Numbered from the stretch's first letter, positions 17,237-26,697 are shown. The stretch: 49,696 nt of DNA from an uncultured Fusobacterium sp. (GCA_900542625.1 UQOH01000006.1:1-49696), one strand, 5' to 3'. Notes: a model not told the origin generated them from the letters alone. Numbers and translations are program-made.

Positions 17237-18829
17237 TTATCTCTTTATTCTTATTACTTTTCCTGCTAATTTTTCATTCTTAGCATAATTGTCAATTACT
17301 ACTTCTCCGTTAACTATAACATGGCTTATTCCTTCTGGGAATTGGATAGGATCTGTGAAAGTTCCTTTGTCGATAGTAGTATTTTCATCAAATATTACTA
17401 CGTCTGCAAAATATCCTTCTTTTAATAATCCTCTTTCATCTATTTTGAAAGTTTTAGCCGGTTTATTAGTCATTTTGTAGATAGCTTCTTCAAGAGACAT
17501 TGCTTTCATCTCTCTTACAAATTTTCCAATTACTCTAGGGAATGCTCCGTATACTCTTGGGTGAGGTTTTCCTCCAAGTAATCCGTCTGTACAGATATTG
17601 CTTTCTTCTCTTGTCATGAATGTTACTACGTGCTCGTCTTTACCGTAGTAGTCGTACATTCCAACTGCGTTTTCTTCTTCTTTTAGTAAATCAAACACTG
17701 CATCAAATTTATCTTTTCCTCTTAATTCTGCTATTTCAAGAAGATTTTTTCCTATACAGTCTTCGTTTGCTTTTGTTTTAACTGAAGTAACATATATTCC
17801 TTCAAATCCAGCAAAGTCTATGAAGTTATCCCAACCAGGAATTCCGTTTATAATGTCATGCTTCATTCTTTCTCTGTCTTGAGGATTTCCTAATCTTTCA
17901 ACTAATTTGTCTGTTCCACCAGCATGAGCCCAAGGCGGAATAATTACTCCAAGCATTGTACTTCCAGCTACATATGGGTATTGGTCGTAAGAAATTTCGA
18001 TTCCTTCTTCTTTACATTTGTCTAGTAAAGCTAAGATATCTTTTATTAAATGCCAGTTATTTTTTCCACAGATTTTAAAGTGTGAGAAGTGAATTTTAAC
18101 TCCGCTTTCTCTTGCTATACTGATAACTTCGTTCATAGACTCTATCATAGTATCTGCTTCACTTCTTTGGTGAATAACCAGAGGTCTGTCATATTCTGCT
18201 GCAACTTTACAGATTTCTACAAGTTCTTTTGTTTCAGAGTAAGCACAAGGAATATAGATAAGTCCTGTAGAAAGTCCAGCTGCTCCTGCTTCCATCTCTC
18301 TTCTTGTTATTTCTCTCATTTTTGCTAAATCTTCATCATTAGCTGGTCTTGCTTCAAGTCCCATAGCTTCCATTCTGATATTTCCGTGAGGAACTAAGTA
18401 TAATTCGTTAGGTCCGCATCCTGTTTTTGATATTAAATCAAGATATTTATCTGTTGTTTCCCAGTCCCAAGAAAGATCGTCACTGTCACCGTCAAGTCCA
18501 GCAAGGTTCTTTCTCCATGAACTTACATATTCTTTAGGAAGAGGAGCCATAGAGATTCCGTCTTGCCCTAATATTTCTGTTGTTATTCCTTGACGAACTT
18601 TTGGTTCAACAAAAGATTCTGATGGTAATAATACTTTTAAATCTGAGTGGCTGTGTGTATCAATAAATCCAGGTGCTACAATTTTTCCCTGAGCATCAAT
18701 TACTCTGTCTGCCTCTTCTGTAACTTTTCCAACCTGTTTAATTCTGTCATTCTCTATAAGGACATCTCCAGAAAATCTTGCACTTCTGCTTCCGTCTATA
18801 ATCATTCCATTTTTTATTAACGTTTTCAT
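17237..18829 (-). CDS. N-acyl-D-amino-acid deacylase (D-aminoacylase family)
   Basis: A 530-residue amidohydrolase of the D-aminoacylase family. The HxH metal motif is in APGFIDTHSHSD (H59, H61). Typical family blocks follow: VRQGITTEILGQDG, GAAGLSTGLIYIPCAYSETKEL, LVIHQRSEADTMIESM, GVKIHFSHFKICG, and the C-terminal NKPAKTFKIDERGLLKEGYFADVVIFD. Characterised relatives remove acyl groups from D-amino acids. Placed after ygeX and ygeY, it may cleave an N-acyl or N-carbamoyl intermediate on the way to diaminopropionate; that is inference. It lies last in the operon, 42 bases after the SSS symporter. Confidence 0.88.
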   Translation of the reverse strand: MKTLIKNGMIIDGSRSARFSGDVLIENDRIKQVGKVTEEADRVIDAQGKIVAPGFIDTHSHSDLKVLLPSESFVEPKVRQGITTEILGQDGISMAPLPKEYVSSWRKNLAGLDGDSDDLSWDWETTDKYLDLISKTGCGPNELYLVPHGNIRMEAMGLEARPANDEDLAKMREITRREMEAGAAGLSTGLIYIPCAYSETKELVEICKVAAEYDRPLVIHQRSEADTMIESMNEVISIARESGVKIHFSHFKICGKNNWHLIKDILALLDKCKEEGIEISYDQYPYVAGSTMLGVIIPPWAHAGGTDKLVERLGNPQDRERMKHDIINGIPGWDNFIDFAGFEGIYVTSVKTKANEDCIGKNLLEIAELRGKDKFDAVFDLLKEEENAVGMYDYYGKDEHVVTFMTREESNICTDGLLGGKPHPRVYGAFPRVIGKFVREMKAMSLEEAIYKMTNKPAKTFKIDERGLLKEGYFADVVIFDENTTIDKGTFTDPIQFPEGISHVIVNGEVVIDNYAKNEKLAGKVIRIKR

Positions 18830-18871
18830 AACTTTGCTTTCCTCCTATAATTTTAATTTATTTAAATATTA

Positions 18872-20344
18872 TTAGACTTCTTCAAACTCTATTTCAGGAG
18901 CTGGTTCTACACCCATGCTTCTGTCAATTGCTGATACTGCAAATATTACTACAAAGGCTACTAATCCACCTGGTACCATTGCATTTAATCCGTAAGGAGT
19001 TTTTAATACATAAATCCATACTGCTGCTACTGCTGTACCTGTTAGAATAGATATAAATCCTGCACGTCTTGTTACATTTTTATAGAAAAGTCCACAGATG
19101 AATGCTGCGAAAGGACCTGCACTTCTAAGAGCAAAAGCACCCATCATAACACTGATTACGTTACTTGCTTCTAAGGCGATAAATAAACCTACAACTCCAA
19201 CTATAAGCATTGCTGCTTTAGATATGAAGATTTCTTTTTTGTCGTCTTTTACGCCTTTGTTAATATAAGGAGTAAATATATCATTTGTAAACATTGTTGC
19301 TGTACCAATCATGTTTCCTGAAGCACTACTCATTGTAGCTGCAACGATTGCTGCAAGAACAATACCTGCTATTACTGATGGAGCAAATGTGATTGTTGCC
19401 TGTGCAAGTGCATTCTTTTGTGATCCTCCAAGAACATATCCGTCAATACATACATAAGCAAGAAGACCTATGATTGCTGGAACTATTGCATAAGCTGCTG
19501 ATACTATTCCTGCAAGGATAGAACCAAGTTTAGCTGCGCTTCCGCTTTTAGCTGAACAATAAGTCTGAACTATTTCCTGTCCTGTTGGGAAAGTCATAAA
19601 GTACATTGCAATATATCCGATAATTGTTGTTGCTCCTACTTTTGTCATGCTTAAAAAGTCCATGCTAGCTCCGTTAGCATCCTGCATAGCTCTTGCTTTT
19701 TCAAATAAAGCACTGAATCCGCCAACTTCTTTATTGTTTACCATGATGAACATTGCTATTGTCATACCGATTGTTATAAATAAAACGTGCATAAGGTTTG
19801 CTGCTGTTACTGATTTAAATCCACCAAACATTGTATACACTATAACTACTACTGTACTTACTATTGCTGCTGTTCTAAAGTCAAAACCTGTAACAACGTT
19901 TATTATAGATGCTGTTGCTATTATTTGAGCTCCGGTTGCCATAAACAGTGCAAGTATTGAAGTTATTGCTGTAAATATGTGAGATGCTTTACCATATCTT
20001 TTGCTTATTATTTCAGGAACTGTGTTTGCCTGTGCTCTTCTGAAATATGGTGCAATAAATGATACAAGAACAAATCCTATTCCTCCGGCTATAACATACC
20101 AAGATGCTGATAAACCATATTGATATACGTTAGTTGCAATTCCTGTTGTACTTGCTCCTCCTGTATTAGCTGCGAAAAGTGTACCTGCAAGAACAACTGG
20201 TCCAAGTGATTTACTTGCCATTAAAAAGTCATCATTACTTTGTTTCTCAGTAGCTTTTTTTCTTGACGCAAATAATCCAATAGCTACTGTCGCCATCATA
20301 TATAGTAAAATAATTACTAAAGACGTTATCTGTGCTTTACTCAT
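18872..20344 (-). CDS. Sodium:solute symporter (SSS family)
   Basis: A 490-residue membrane protein of the SSS (SLC5) family with 12-13 hydrophobic segments. TM1 (ITSLVIILLYMMATVAIGLF) is followed by the family's DFLMASKSLGPVVLAGTLFAANTGGASTTG. FRRAQANTVPEIISKRYG and AAIVAATMSSASGNMIG are also typical of the sodium-site region. Within this operon it may import the compound handled by YgeY, YgeX or the D-aminoacylase; the substrate cannot be read from sequence. The start ATG has a run of G (AGGGGGT) as its ribosome site. Confidence 0.88.
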   Translation of the reverse strand: MSKAQITSLVIILLYMMATVAIGLFASRKKATEKQSNDDFLMASKSLGPVVLAGTLFAANTGGASTTGIATNVYQYGLSASWYVIAGGIGFVLVSFIAPYFRRAQANTVPEIISKRYGKASHIFTAITSILALFMATGAQIIATASIINVVTGFDFRTAAIVSTVVVIVYTMFGGFKSVTAANLMHVLFITIGMTIAMFIMVNNKEVGGFSALFEKARAMQDANGASMDFLSMTKVGATTIIGYIAMYFMTFPTGQEIVQTYCSAKSGSAAKLGSILAGIVSAAYAIVPAIIGLLAYVCIDGYVLGGSQKNALAQATITFAPSVIAGIVLAAIVAATMSSASGNMIGTATMFTNDIFTPYINKGVKDDKKEIFISKAAMLIVGVVGLFIALEASNVISVMMGAFALRSAGPFAAFICGLFYKNVTRRAGFISILTGTAVAAVWIYVLKTPYGLNAMVPGGLVAFVVIFAVSAIDRSMGVEPAPEIEFEEV

Positions 20345-20419
20345 AATAAAATTACCCCCTCATTAATATCCCATTCTAAATATAATCATAAATTTTAACT
20401 TTTTTTATTTTGCTTTTTT

Positions 20420-21604
20420 CTATTTTACTAAGTATGCTTTTAAAATTGCATAGTATCCTTCAGTTACTTTATATAATTGATCTAATTCGATATACTCATC
20501 TATTGTGTGAGCTAAGTTTTCTCTTGAAGGTCCGTAACCTATAGTTTTGATTCCAGCCTCTCCAGCATAGTGAGAACCGTTTGTACAGAAGTTGTAGTGA
20601 GTAATTTCAGGATTTTGTCCGATTTCTCTTAAAGCTACAACTGCTTTTTGTACATACTCTTCATTTTCTTCATAAACCCATCCTGGGAAGAATCTCTCTC
20701 CAGTGATTTCATTTCCTGTCCAGCATTTTTCTTTTCCTACTGCGTAAGATACTTTTGCTTTGAAAGTTTCATCTGCTGCCTGCATTTCATCTATTAATTT
20801 TTGGATTGGAGCTAAAACACTTTCTAAAGTTTCTCCAACAAGAAGTCTTCTGTCATAAGTAGCTCTGCAGTAATCAGGTACAACTGATGCTCCTGGATAT
20901 GGAGATGATTTGATATCTGTTAATTCAAGGATTCCATATCCTAAAGTTTCATGATGAGTCATTGGAAGTTCTTTAATTCTTCCGATTATTTCCATCATTT
21001 TGTAAACTGCGTTGATTCCTTTTTCAGGGTTAGCAGAGTGAGCTGGTTTACCAAATGTTTCTACTACGATTTCCCCTCTTCCTCTTTGTCCTATTTTTAA
21101 GTTTAATTGAGATGCTTCTCCGATTATTACATAATCAGGTTTTACATATGCACTGATTTCTCTTGCTGCAACACCTTCAAAACACTCTTCGTGAACTACA
21201 CCAGAGAAGAATATTTCTCCTGCAAACTCTTTGTTAAGGTCTTGAGCTAAGTATGCTCCTGCAAGAAGCATTCCGCAGTCTGCACCTTTCATGTCAGAAG
21301 TTCCTCTTCCGTAAAGTTTTCCGTCTATTATTTCTCCTGCAAATGGTTTTTTAGTCCATTTTTCTTCATCAACTGGAACTGTATCAATGTGCCCGTCCAT
21401 TAATACTTTTGGTCCTTCATATTTTCCTTTTACTGAACAGATTACGTTTCCGTATTTGTCAATATGAACTGTATCGTATCCTAATTTTAAAGCTGTTTCT
21501 TTAATATATTCTGATACTTCTTTCTCTTCTCCTGAATAACTTCTTCTTTGAATTAAATTTTGTAAAACCTCAACTAACTGCTCTTGTCTTTCTTTAGTTA
21601 ACAT
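20420..21604 (-). CDS. ygeY: YgeY-family M20 metallohydrolase
   Basis: A 394-residue M20 amidohydrolase, close in length to E. coli YgeY. Zinc-site residues appear in order: LMDGHIDTVPVDEEKW (His and Asp), YGRGTSDMKGADCG (Asp), VVHEECFEG (catalytic Glu pair), IIGEAS (Glu), and NFCTNGSHYAGEAG (His near the end). M20 enzymes remove N-acyl, N-carbamoyl or similar groups. Being next to ygeX, it probably releases a substrate for diaminopropionate lyase. It starts 59 bases after the ygeX stop with a GGAGGAAAA ribosome site. Confidence 0.92.
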   Translation of the reverse strand: MLTKERQEQLVEVLQNLIQRRSYSGEEKEVSEYIKETALKLGYDTVHIDKYGNVICSVKGKYEGPKVLMDGHIDTVPVDEEKWTKKPFAGEIIDGKLYGRGTSDMKGADCGMLLAGAYLAQDLNKEFAGEIFFSGVVHEECFEGVAAREISAYVKPDYVIIGEASQLNLKIGQRGRGEIVVETFGKPAHSANPEKGINAVYKMMEIIGRIKELPMTHHETLGYGILELTDIKSSPYPGASVVPDYCRATYDRRLLVGETLESVLAPIQKLIDEMQAADETFKAKVSYAVGKEKCWTGNEITGERFFPGWVYEENEEYVQKAVVALREIGQNPEITHYNFCTNGSHYAGEAGIKTIGYGPSRENLAHTIDEYIELDQLYKVTEGYYAILKAYLVK

Positions 21605-21663
21605 TTTTTCCTCCTCAATTTTTTAAGAATAATTTATTTTTTAAATTTCATTATTTACAATTT

Positions 21664-22884
21664 TTACATATTATTATGTGATCCGTTCCAAACTACATTT
21701 CTGTATCCTTCAACATCTGTATCTCCTTCTGTACTTATGCAAAGGATTTTAGAATTTTCATCTATTTTTAAAGCTTTCATTAATTCTGCATATTCTTCTT
21801 TCTTTTCACAAAGAATTGTGAATAATCCAAGTCCAACTGCTCCAGATTCTCCGGAAATTACTCTTGTGTCATCTCCTAGAGGGCTTGATAATACTCTCAT
21901 TCCTCTTGCAGCTATCTGGTCATCACATGATACAGAGAAATCTGAGTTGTCTCTTAAAATTTTCCAGCTGATTGTGTTTGGTTCTCCACAAGCAAGTCCT
22001 GCCATTATTGTTGTTAAATCTCCGCCTACATTGTGAGGGTTTCCGTCGTTTGCTTCCATAGATTTATAAATACAGTTTGCTCCGTGAGGTTCACAGATTA
22101 CTGTAACTGGTCTGTCATCTCCATAAAGATGAGCTAAGTATCCTTGAACTGCTCCTGCAAAAGATCCTACACCTGCTTGTAAGAATACGTGAGTTGGTTT
22201 TTCATCTCCGCAAGCTTTTAACTGCTCAACAACTTCGTTGATAATTGTTGAATATCCCTGCATTATCCATAAAGGAATTTCCTCATATCCGTCCCAAGCT
22301 GTATCCTGAACCATTATCCAGCCATATTCTTCAGCACCTTTGTTAGCAAGTCTTACTGCGTCATCATAGTTAAGGTCTGTGATTGTAACGTCTGCTCCCT
22401 CTCTTGCTATTGCATCAAATCTCATTTGAGCAGATCCTTTTGGCATATATACTACTGATTTTTGTTTTAATCTGTTTGCCATCCAAGCAACCCCTCTTCC
22501 GTGGTTACCGTCTGTTGCTGTTACAAATGTAACATCTCCAAGTTGTTTTTTAACTTCATCAGATATTAAAACATTATATGGAAGATCGTTTATATCTTTT
22601 CCAAGTTTTTGGCTAAGATATTTTCCTATTGCATATGATCCTCCTAAAACTTTAAATGCGTTTAATCCAAATCTTTTTGATTCATCTTTAAGCCATACTT
22701 TTTTTACACCATAGTGTGCTGCAAGATTTTTTAAATCTACTAGCGGTGTAGCTTTGTAGTTAGGCAGACTTTTATGAAACTCATAAACATCGTGCATACT
22801 TTTTTCATCAAATCCTACAAGCTCTGATTTTTTATATTCAGCGTCTCTGCTTTTTGTATTGTGTACCCATTTTAATAATTCCAT
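21664..22884 (-). CDS. ygeX: Diaminopropionate ammonia-lyase
   Basis: A 406-residue fold-type II PLP enzyme that cleaves 2,3-diaminopropionate to pyruvate and two ammonia. K78 in KDESKRFGLNAFKVLGG is the PLP lysine. D125 in TDGNHGRGVAW and D194 in VQDTAWDGY match the two catalytic aspartates of E. coli YgeX. The ending CISTEGDTDVEGYRNVVWNG is also typical. It accepts either isomer in E. coli. It is first in the operon behind a sigma-54 promoter, with a CCTCC/GGAGG ribosome site. It is the step where purine-derived carbon would enter central metabolism. Confidence 0.95.
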   Translation of the reverse strand: MELLKWVHNTKSRDAEYKKSELVGFDEKSMHDVYEFHKSLPNYKATPLVDLKNLAAHYGVKKVWLKDESKRFGLNAFKVLGGSYAIGKYLSQKLGKDINDLPYNVLISDEVKKQLGDVTFVTATDGNHGRGVAWMANRLKQKSVVYMPKGSAQMRFDAIAREGADVTITDLNYDDAVRLANKGAEEYGWIMVQDTAWDGYEEIPLWIMQGYSTIINEVVEQLKACGDEKPTHVFLQAGVGSFAGAVQGYLAHLYGDDRPVTVICEPHGANCIYKSMEANDGNPHNVGGDLTTIMAGLACGEPNTISWKILRDNSDFSVSCDDQIAARGMRVLSSPLGDDTRVISGESGAVGLGLFTILCEKKEEYAELMKALKIDENSKILCISTEGDTDVEGYRNVVWNGSHNNM

Positions 22885-22921
22885 TTTTTCCTCCTGAAAT
22901 TTTTTGTTTTCACTCTTATAT

Positions 22922-22940
22922 AAAGCAAAAAGTATGCCTT
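22922..22940 (-). promoter_or_regulatory. Sigma-54 promoter of the ygeX operon
   Basis: Read leftward: AAGGCATACTTTTTGCTTTA. The -24 GG (22938-22937) and -12 GC (22926-22925) are exactly 10 bases apart. It lies 41 bases before the ygeX ATG. The T before GG is replaced by A, so it is slightly weaker than the ssnA promoter. Confidence 0.8.
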
Positions 22941-23022
22941 TTTAAAAAAATATTTATTTTGATTTATTACAAAACATTTTGTAAAATTTAAATACTGTTT
23001 TTAAGATTTTTTTATTTTTATT

Positions 23023-23125
23023 TTTTCGCAAAATGAGAAACTTATCGCAAAATGAGAAATTTTGCAAATTGTCTTTTTTCTTTATTTTTTAAATTTTATT
23101 TTTTCCTCTTTCTCATTTTGAGAAA
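23023..23125. promoter_or_regulatory. Enhancer module, copy 1 (three activator sites)
   Basis: GCAAAATGAGAAA occurs at 23028-23040 and 23047-23059. A perfect inverted repeat TTTCTCA-TTT-TGAGAAA lies at 23109-23125. The half-site TGAGAAA is shared by all three. Offsets from the ygeX -24 element are 90, 109 and 171 bases, as expected for a sigma-54 enhancer. The palindrome also touches the likely promoter of the divergent regulator operon, so autoregulation is possible. Copy 2 is at 34205-34307. Confidence 0.8.
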
Positions 23126-23131
23126 ATATAC

Positions 23132-23137
23132 TATAAT
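23132..23137 (+). promoter_or_regulatory. -10 element of the regulator operon
   Basis: A perfect TATAAT lies 36 bases before the ATG at 23173. The -35 position falls inside the enhancer palindrome and reads TTTCTC, a poor match. Expression may therefore be weak or activator-dependent. Confidence 0.5.
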
Positions 23138-23172
23138 TATTATAAAGATATTTTTTGAAAGGAGTTTTCCCT

Positions 23173-24888
23173 ATGGAGTTATGGACAAAGATAAAAGATG
23201 ATATTGCCAAATATGCTGAAACTATATCACAGATATTAGATATTGACGTTGAAGTAATGGATAAAGATTTCACAAGAATTGCAGGAACAGGAAGAATAAA
23301 AGATAAAGTGGGAATGAATATGTTTAATGATTCTCATATTTATAAAAAAGTTTTAAAAACAAAAGAAACATATATTATTACAAATCCCAGAAAAGAAGAG
23401 ATATGTGAAAACTGCCCTTCGAAAGGAACATGCAGCGAGGTTCTTGAAATTTCAACTCCCATTATTTTTAAATCTGAAGCTGTAGGGGTAATAGGTCTTA
23501 TCTGCTTTGACGAAATTAAAAAAAATAACTTCTTAGAGAAAAAAGATTTATATATTGGATTTTTAAAACAAATGGCATCTTTTATAAGTTCACATATATA
23601 TCAAGAGGCTGAAAAAATAATGATAGAGAACAACAATCAGGTTCTTTTAAACATTGTTGACAGAATGCCCAATGCAATTATAATTACAAATGAACATAAC
23701 AAAGTAGAACTTGTAAATACTATGGGAAACTCTCTTTTTGGATATTATAATCCTGAATCTCTTGTTAAAGCAGAGGGGATTACAGATTTTTTGGATAAAA
23801 AAGAGTTTTCTCTTACTTATAATGGAGTTACTCTTGACATTGTAGGAGATATCATTAACTTCCCAAATAATATGGGAAGATTCAGAACTCTCTATGTTTT
23901 TCAGGAGGCTGAAAAATTTAAAAAATATATTCACCAGTTTAACAATAAATTTGCCAAGACATTTATTTTTAACTCTTCTCAAATGCAGAATGTTTATTCT
24001 AAAATACAGAAAGTGGCAAAAACTACTACAACTGTTCTTATTACAGGGGAAAGCGGAACAGGAAAAGAGGTTGCTGCAAGAGCTATACATGAAAACAGCA
24101 ACAGATCTGAAGGACCTTTTATTCCTGTAAACTGCGGTGCTATTCCTGAATCTCTTATGGAAAGTGAATTTTTTGGTTATGTGAAAGGTGCTTTTACAGG
24201 AGCAAACCCAAAAGGAAAAATAGGATTTTTTGAACAGGCTGACGGAGGAACAATATTCCTTGATGAAATAGGAGATATGCCTCTTTCACTACAGGTAAAA
24301 CTTTTAAGAGTACTGCAGGAAAAAACTGTTTCTCCTATCGGTTCTGATAAAACAAAAGAGATTGATATCAGAATTGTTGCTGCTACAAATAAAAATCTTG
24401 AAGAGCTGGTTAATGAAAACAAATTCAGAGAGGATTTATTCTACAGATTAAATGTTTTCCCAATAGATATCCCTCCTCTTCGCAACAGACCAAAAGATAT
24501 TGAAGAACTTACAACTTATTTTATAGTTAAATACTCACAGCTTTTTGACACTCCTGTCAAAAGCATATCAGATGAAGTTATGAAAATATTCCTTACTTAC
24601 AGCTGGCCTGGAAATATCAGAGAGCTGAAAAATATTGTGGAATATATTATAAATATCGTTGATGAGAGGGACAGTTTTATATCTGTAAAACATCTTCCTC
24701 CAAGACTTATAAGTTCTTCTGATAAAAAAGAGATAAAAACTCTGGCAGAAATGGAAAAAGATGCTATAGAAACTCTTTTAGAAACATTCGGGACTTCTTC
24801 AAAAGACAAAGTGAAAATAGCCAAAACTCTGGATATAAGCCTTGCAACTTTATACAGAAAATTAAAACAATATAACCTGGATAAATAG
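23173..24888 (+). CDS. ygeV: YgeV-type sigma-54 activator, copy A
   Basis: A 571-residue enhancer-binding protein from ATG 23173, chosen over the upstream in-frame TTG at 23155 because GAAAGGAG (23157-23164) is ideally placed for it. The N-terminal sensor (to about 150) has the YgeV-like DVEVMDKDFTRIAGTGR and the cysteine motif CENCPSKGTC. A PAS-like segment follows (about 155-250). The AAA+ domain has Walker A GESGTGKEV, an intact GAFTGA loop (24187-24204), Walker B GGTIFLDEIGDM and FREDLFYRLNVFPI. A Fis-type helix-turn-helix (VKIAKTLDISLATLYRKL) ends the protein. The cysteine motif could bind metal or a cluster. It probably activates the divergent ygeX operon. Confidence 0.93.
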   Translation: MELWTKIKDDIAKYAETISQILDIDVEVMDKDFTRIAGTGRIKDKVGMNMFNDSHIYKKVLKTKETYIITNPRKEEICENCPSKGTCSEVLEISTPIIFKSEAVGVIGLICFDEIKKNNFLEKKDLYIGFLKQMASFISSHIYQEAEKIMIENNNQVLLNIVDRMPNAIIITNEHNKVELVNTMGNSLFGYYNPESLVKAEGITDFLDKKEFSLTYNGVTLDIVGDIINFPNNMGRFRTLYVFQEAEKFKKYIHQFNNKFAKTFIFNSSQMQNVYSKIQKVAKTTTTVLITGESGTGKEVAARAIHENSNRSEGPFIPVNCGAIPESLMESEFFGYVKGAFTGANPKGKIGFFEQADGGTIFLDEIGDMPLSLQVKLLRVLQEKTVSPIGSDKTKEIDIRIVAATNKNLEELVNENKFREDLFYRLNVFPIDIPPLRNRPKDIEELTTYFIVKYSQLFDTPVKSISDEVMKIFLTYSWPGNIRELKNIVEYIINIVDERDSFISVKHLPPRLISSSDKKEIKTLAEMEKDAIETLLETFGTSSKDKVKIAKTLDISLATLYRKLKQYNLDK

Positions 24889-24912
24889 TTTTTTAAAAAA
24901 GGAGGGTAGAAT

Positions 24913-26664
24913 TTGTCACTTTTAAAAAATATACAAAATCATGTTAAAGAATATGCTGAAATAATTGCAAGTGTTGTTGAATGTGAAGTAGAAATAGTTG
25001 ATAAAGATATGATAAGAATTGCAGGAACAGGAGCTTTCAAACCATTGGAAAATCAAATATCAAAAGGGGCTGTATACAGAAATGTTCTTGTTACCGGAGA
25101 AAGCTGTGTTATTGAAAACCCAAGCCAGCACCCTTTATGTGCCCAGTGTAATTTTAAAGAAACATGTGAGGAAAAACTTGAAATTTCTGCTCCTATATTT
25201 CATAAAGATGAAGTAATCGGAGTAATAGGGCTTGTATGCCTTAACGATAGAACAAAAAGGAAGGTTCTGAATAAAATAAATTCCCATTTAAAATTTACAG
25301 AGCAGATAAGTGATTTTATTTCCGGAAAGATTAAAGAATTTGAAGAAGATTTTGAAAAAAAAGAAAGAATGGAGATTTTAAATCAGATTATCAATAATTT
25401 TGATAAATGTCTTCTTGTTATTGATAATGACGGAAAAATAATTGATGCAAATGATAATGCTCTTCATGAATTAAAAATAGCAAATAATTTCAGGTATATT
25501 CCTTCATATATAAAAGTAACACCTAAAAATGAAATTGTTTTTGGGAAAAATGTATTTACTGCAGAGACTGAAAGAAAAACTTATACTCTTGTAGGATCTC
25601 TTCTTCCTATAGCTTCTTTCATTAAAAACAAAGAGTATAAACTTTTTCTTTTTGACAACTACAGCAAAAACAATGCTGAAATATCAAAAATTGCAGTAGC
25701 AGACAACCTTATAAATATTGATGACATTCTGGGAGAATCTAAAGCAGTTATGAATCTTAAAAACAAAATAAGAAAAATTGCTGAAACCCAGTCCACAGTC
25801 CTTATTACAGGAGAAAGCGGAACAGGAAAAGAGCTTATTGCCAGAGCAATACACAGCTGCAGTGACAGGAAGAAAAAACCTTTTATAGCCATAAACTGTG
25901 GTGCAATTCCTGACTCTCTTCTTGAAAGCGAACTGTTCGGATATATAAAAGGAGCTTTCAGCGGTGCAAGTTCAGAAGGACGTATTGGAAAATTTGAGCT
26001 TGCAAACGGAGGAGTTATTTTTCTTGATGAAATAGGAGAGATGCCTTTTTATCTTCAGGTGAAACTTTTAAGAGTTCTTCAAGATAAAGCTGTTGTAAGA
26101 ATCGGGTCTAACAAACTTACAAAACTTGATATTCGTATAATTGCAGCTACAAATATAGATTTAAGACAGAAAATAAAAGAGAAAAAATTCAGAGAGGATT
26201 TGTATTATCGTTTGAATGTAATCCCTCTTCATATTCCTGCTCTTCGTGAAAGAGAAGACGATATTTTTCTAATTATGGATAATCTTATAAAAAAATATAA
26301 TAATATATTCTATAAAAATGTTCACTCTGTCAGTGATGAAGTGAAAGAGATTATGAAAAATTATTCATGGCCGGGAAATGTAAGAGAGCTTGAAAATACT
26401 GTGGAATTTATGATAAATATGTCTGATGAAAGAGGAATTATCACAAAAGATATGGTTTATGAAAATATTATAAAAAACAGTGTTCCTCTGTCTGATACAG
26501 AAGATGATGAACCTTTGATTACCATAGAAGAAAGTGAAAAACAGCTTATTCAAAAGGCTCTTCTTAGATATGGAAATGATACAGCAGGAAAAAATATTTG
26601 TGCTAAAAAACTTGGTATTGGAATTGCAACTCTTTACAGAAAAATAGAAAAATATAATTTATAA
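24913..26664 (+). CDS. YgeV-type sigma-54 activator, copy B (GAFSGA variant)
   Basis: A 583-residue paralogue of the gene just upstream. It starts at TTG 24913 with GGAGGG 12 bases upstream. The sensor repeats the YgeV pattern (CEVEIVDKDMIRIAGTGAF, CAQCNFKETC), then a PAS-like part, then the AAA+ domain with GESGTGKEL, GGVIFLDEIGEM and FREDLYYRLNVIPL. The sigma-54 contact loop at residues 347-352 (25951-25968) reads GAFSGA, not GAFTGA. The Fis-type helix-turn-helix ends ICAKKLGIGIATLYRKIEKYNL, closer to E. coli YgeV than copy A. It lies 24 bases after copy A in the same operon. It may serve the ssnA operon or share duties. Confidence 0.92.
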   Translation: MSLLKNIQNHVKEYAEIIASVVECEVEIVDKDMIRIAGTGAFKPLENQISKGAVYRNVLVTGESCVIENPSQHPLCAQCNFKETCEEKLEISAPIFHKDEVIGVIGLVCLNDRTKRKVLNKINSHLKFTEQISDFISGKIKEFEEDFEKKERMEILNQIINNFDKCLLVIDNDGKIIDANDNALHELKIANNFRYIPSYIKVTPKNEIVFGKNVFTAETERKTYTLVGSLLPIASFIKNKEYKLFLFDNYSKNNAEISKIAVADNLINIDDILGESKAVMNLKNKIRKIAETQSTVLITGESGTGKELIARAIHSCSDRKKKPFIAINCGAIPDSLLESELFGYIKGAFSGASSEGRIGKFELANGGVIFLDEIGEMPFYLQVKLLRVLQDKAVVRIGSNKLTKLDIRIIAATNIDLRQKIKEKKFREDLYYRLNVIPLHIPALREREDDIFLIMDNLIKKYNNIFYKNVHSVSDEVKEIMKNYSWPGNVRELENTVEFMINMSDERGIITKDMVYENIIKNSVPLSDTEDDEPLITIEESEKQLIQKALLRYGNDTAGKNICAKKLGIGIATLYRKIEKYNL

Positions 26665-26697
26665 TTTCAGCTTTCTTTAATTTTTAAGGAGATAAAT

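Noticed and set aside
20345..20419. A sigma-54 promoter between ygeY and the SSS symporter gene
   Set aside because: No GG-N10-GC pair with flanking consensus was found; the gene is best read as part of the ygeX operon.
23155..23172. TTG at 23155 as the start of activator copy A
   Set aside because: It overlaps the ribosome site itself; ATG 23173 is properly spaced from GAAAGGAG and lines up with the start of the paralogue.
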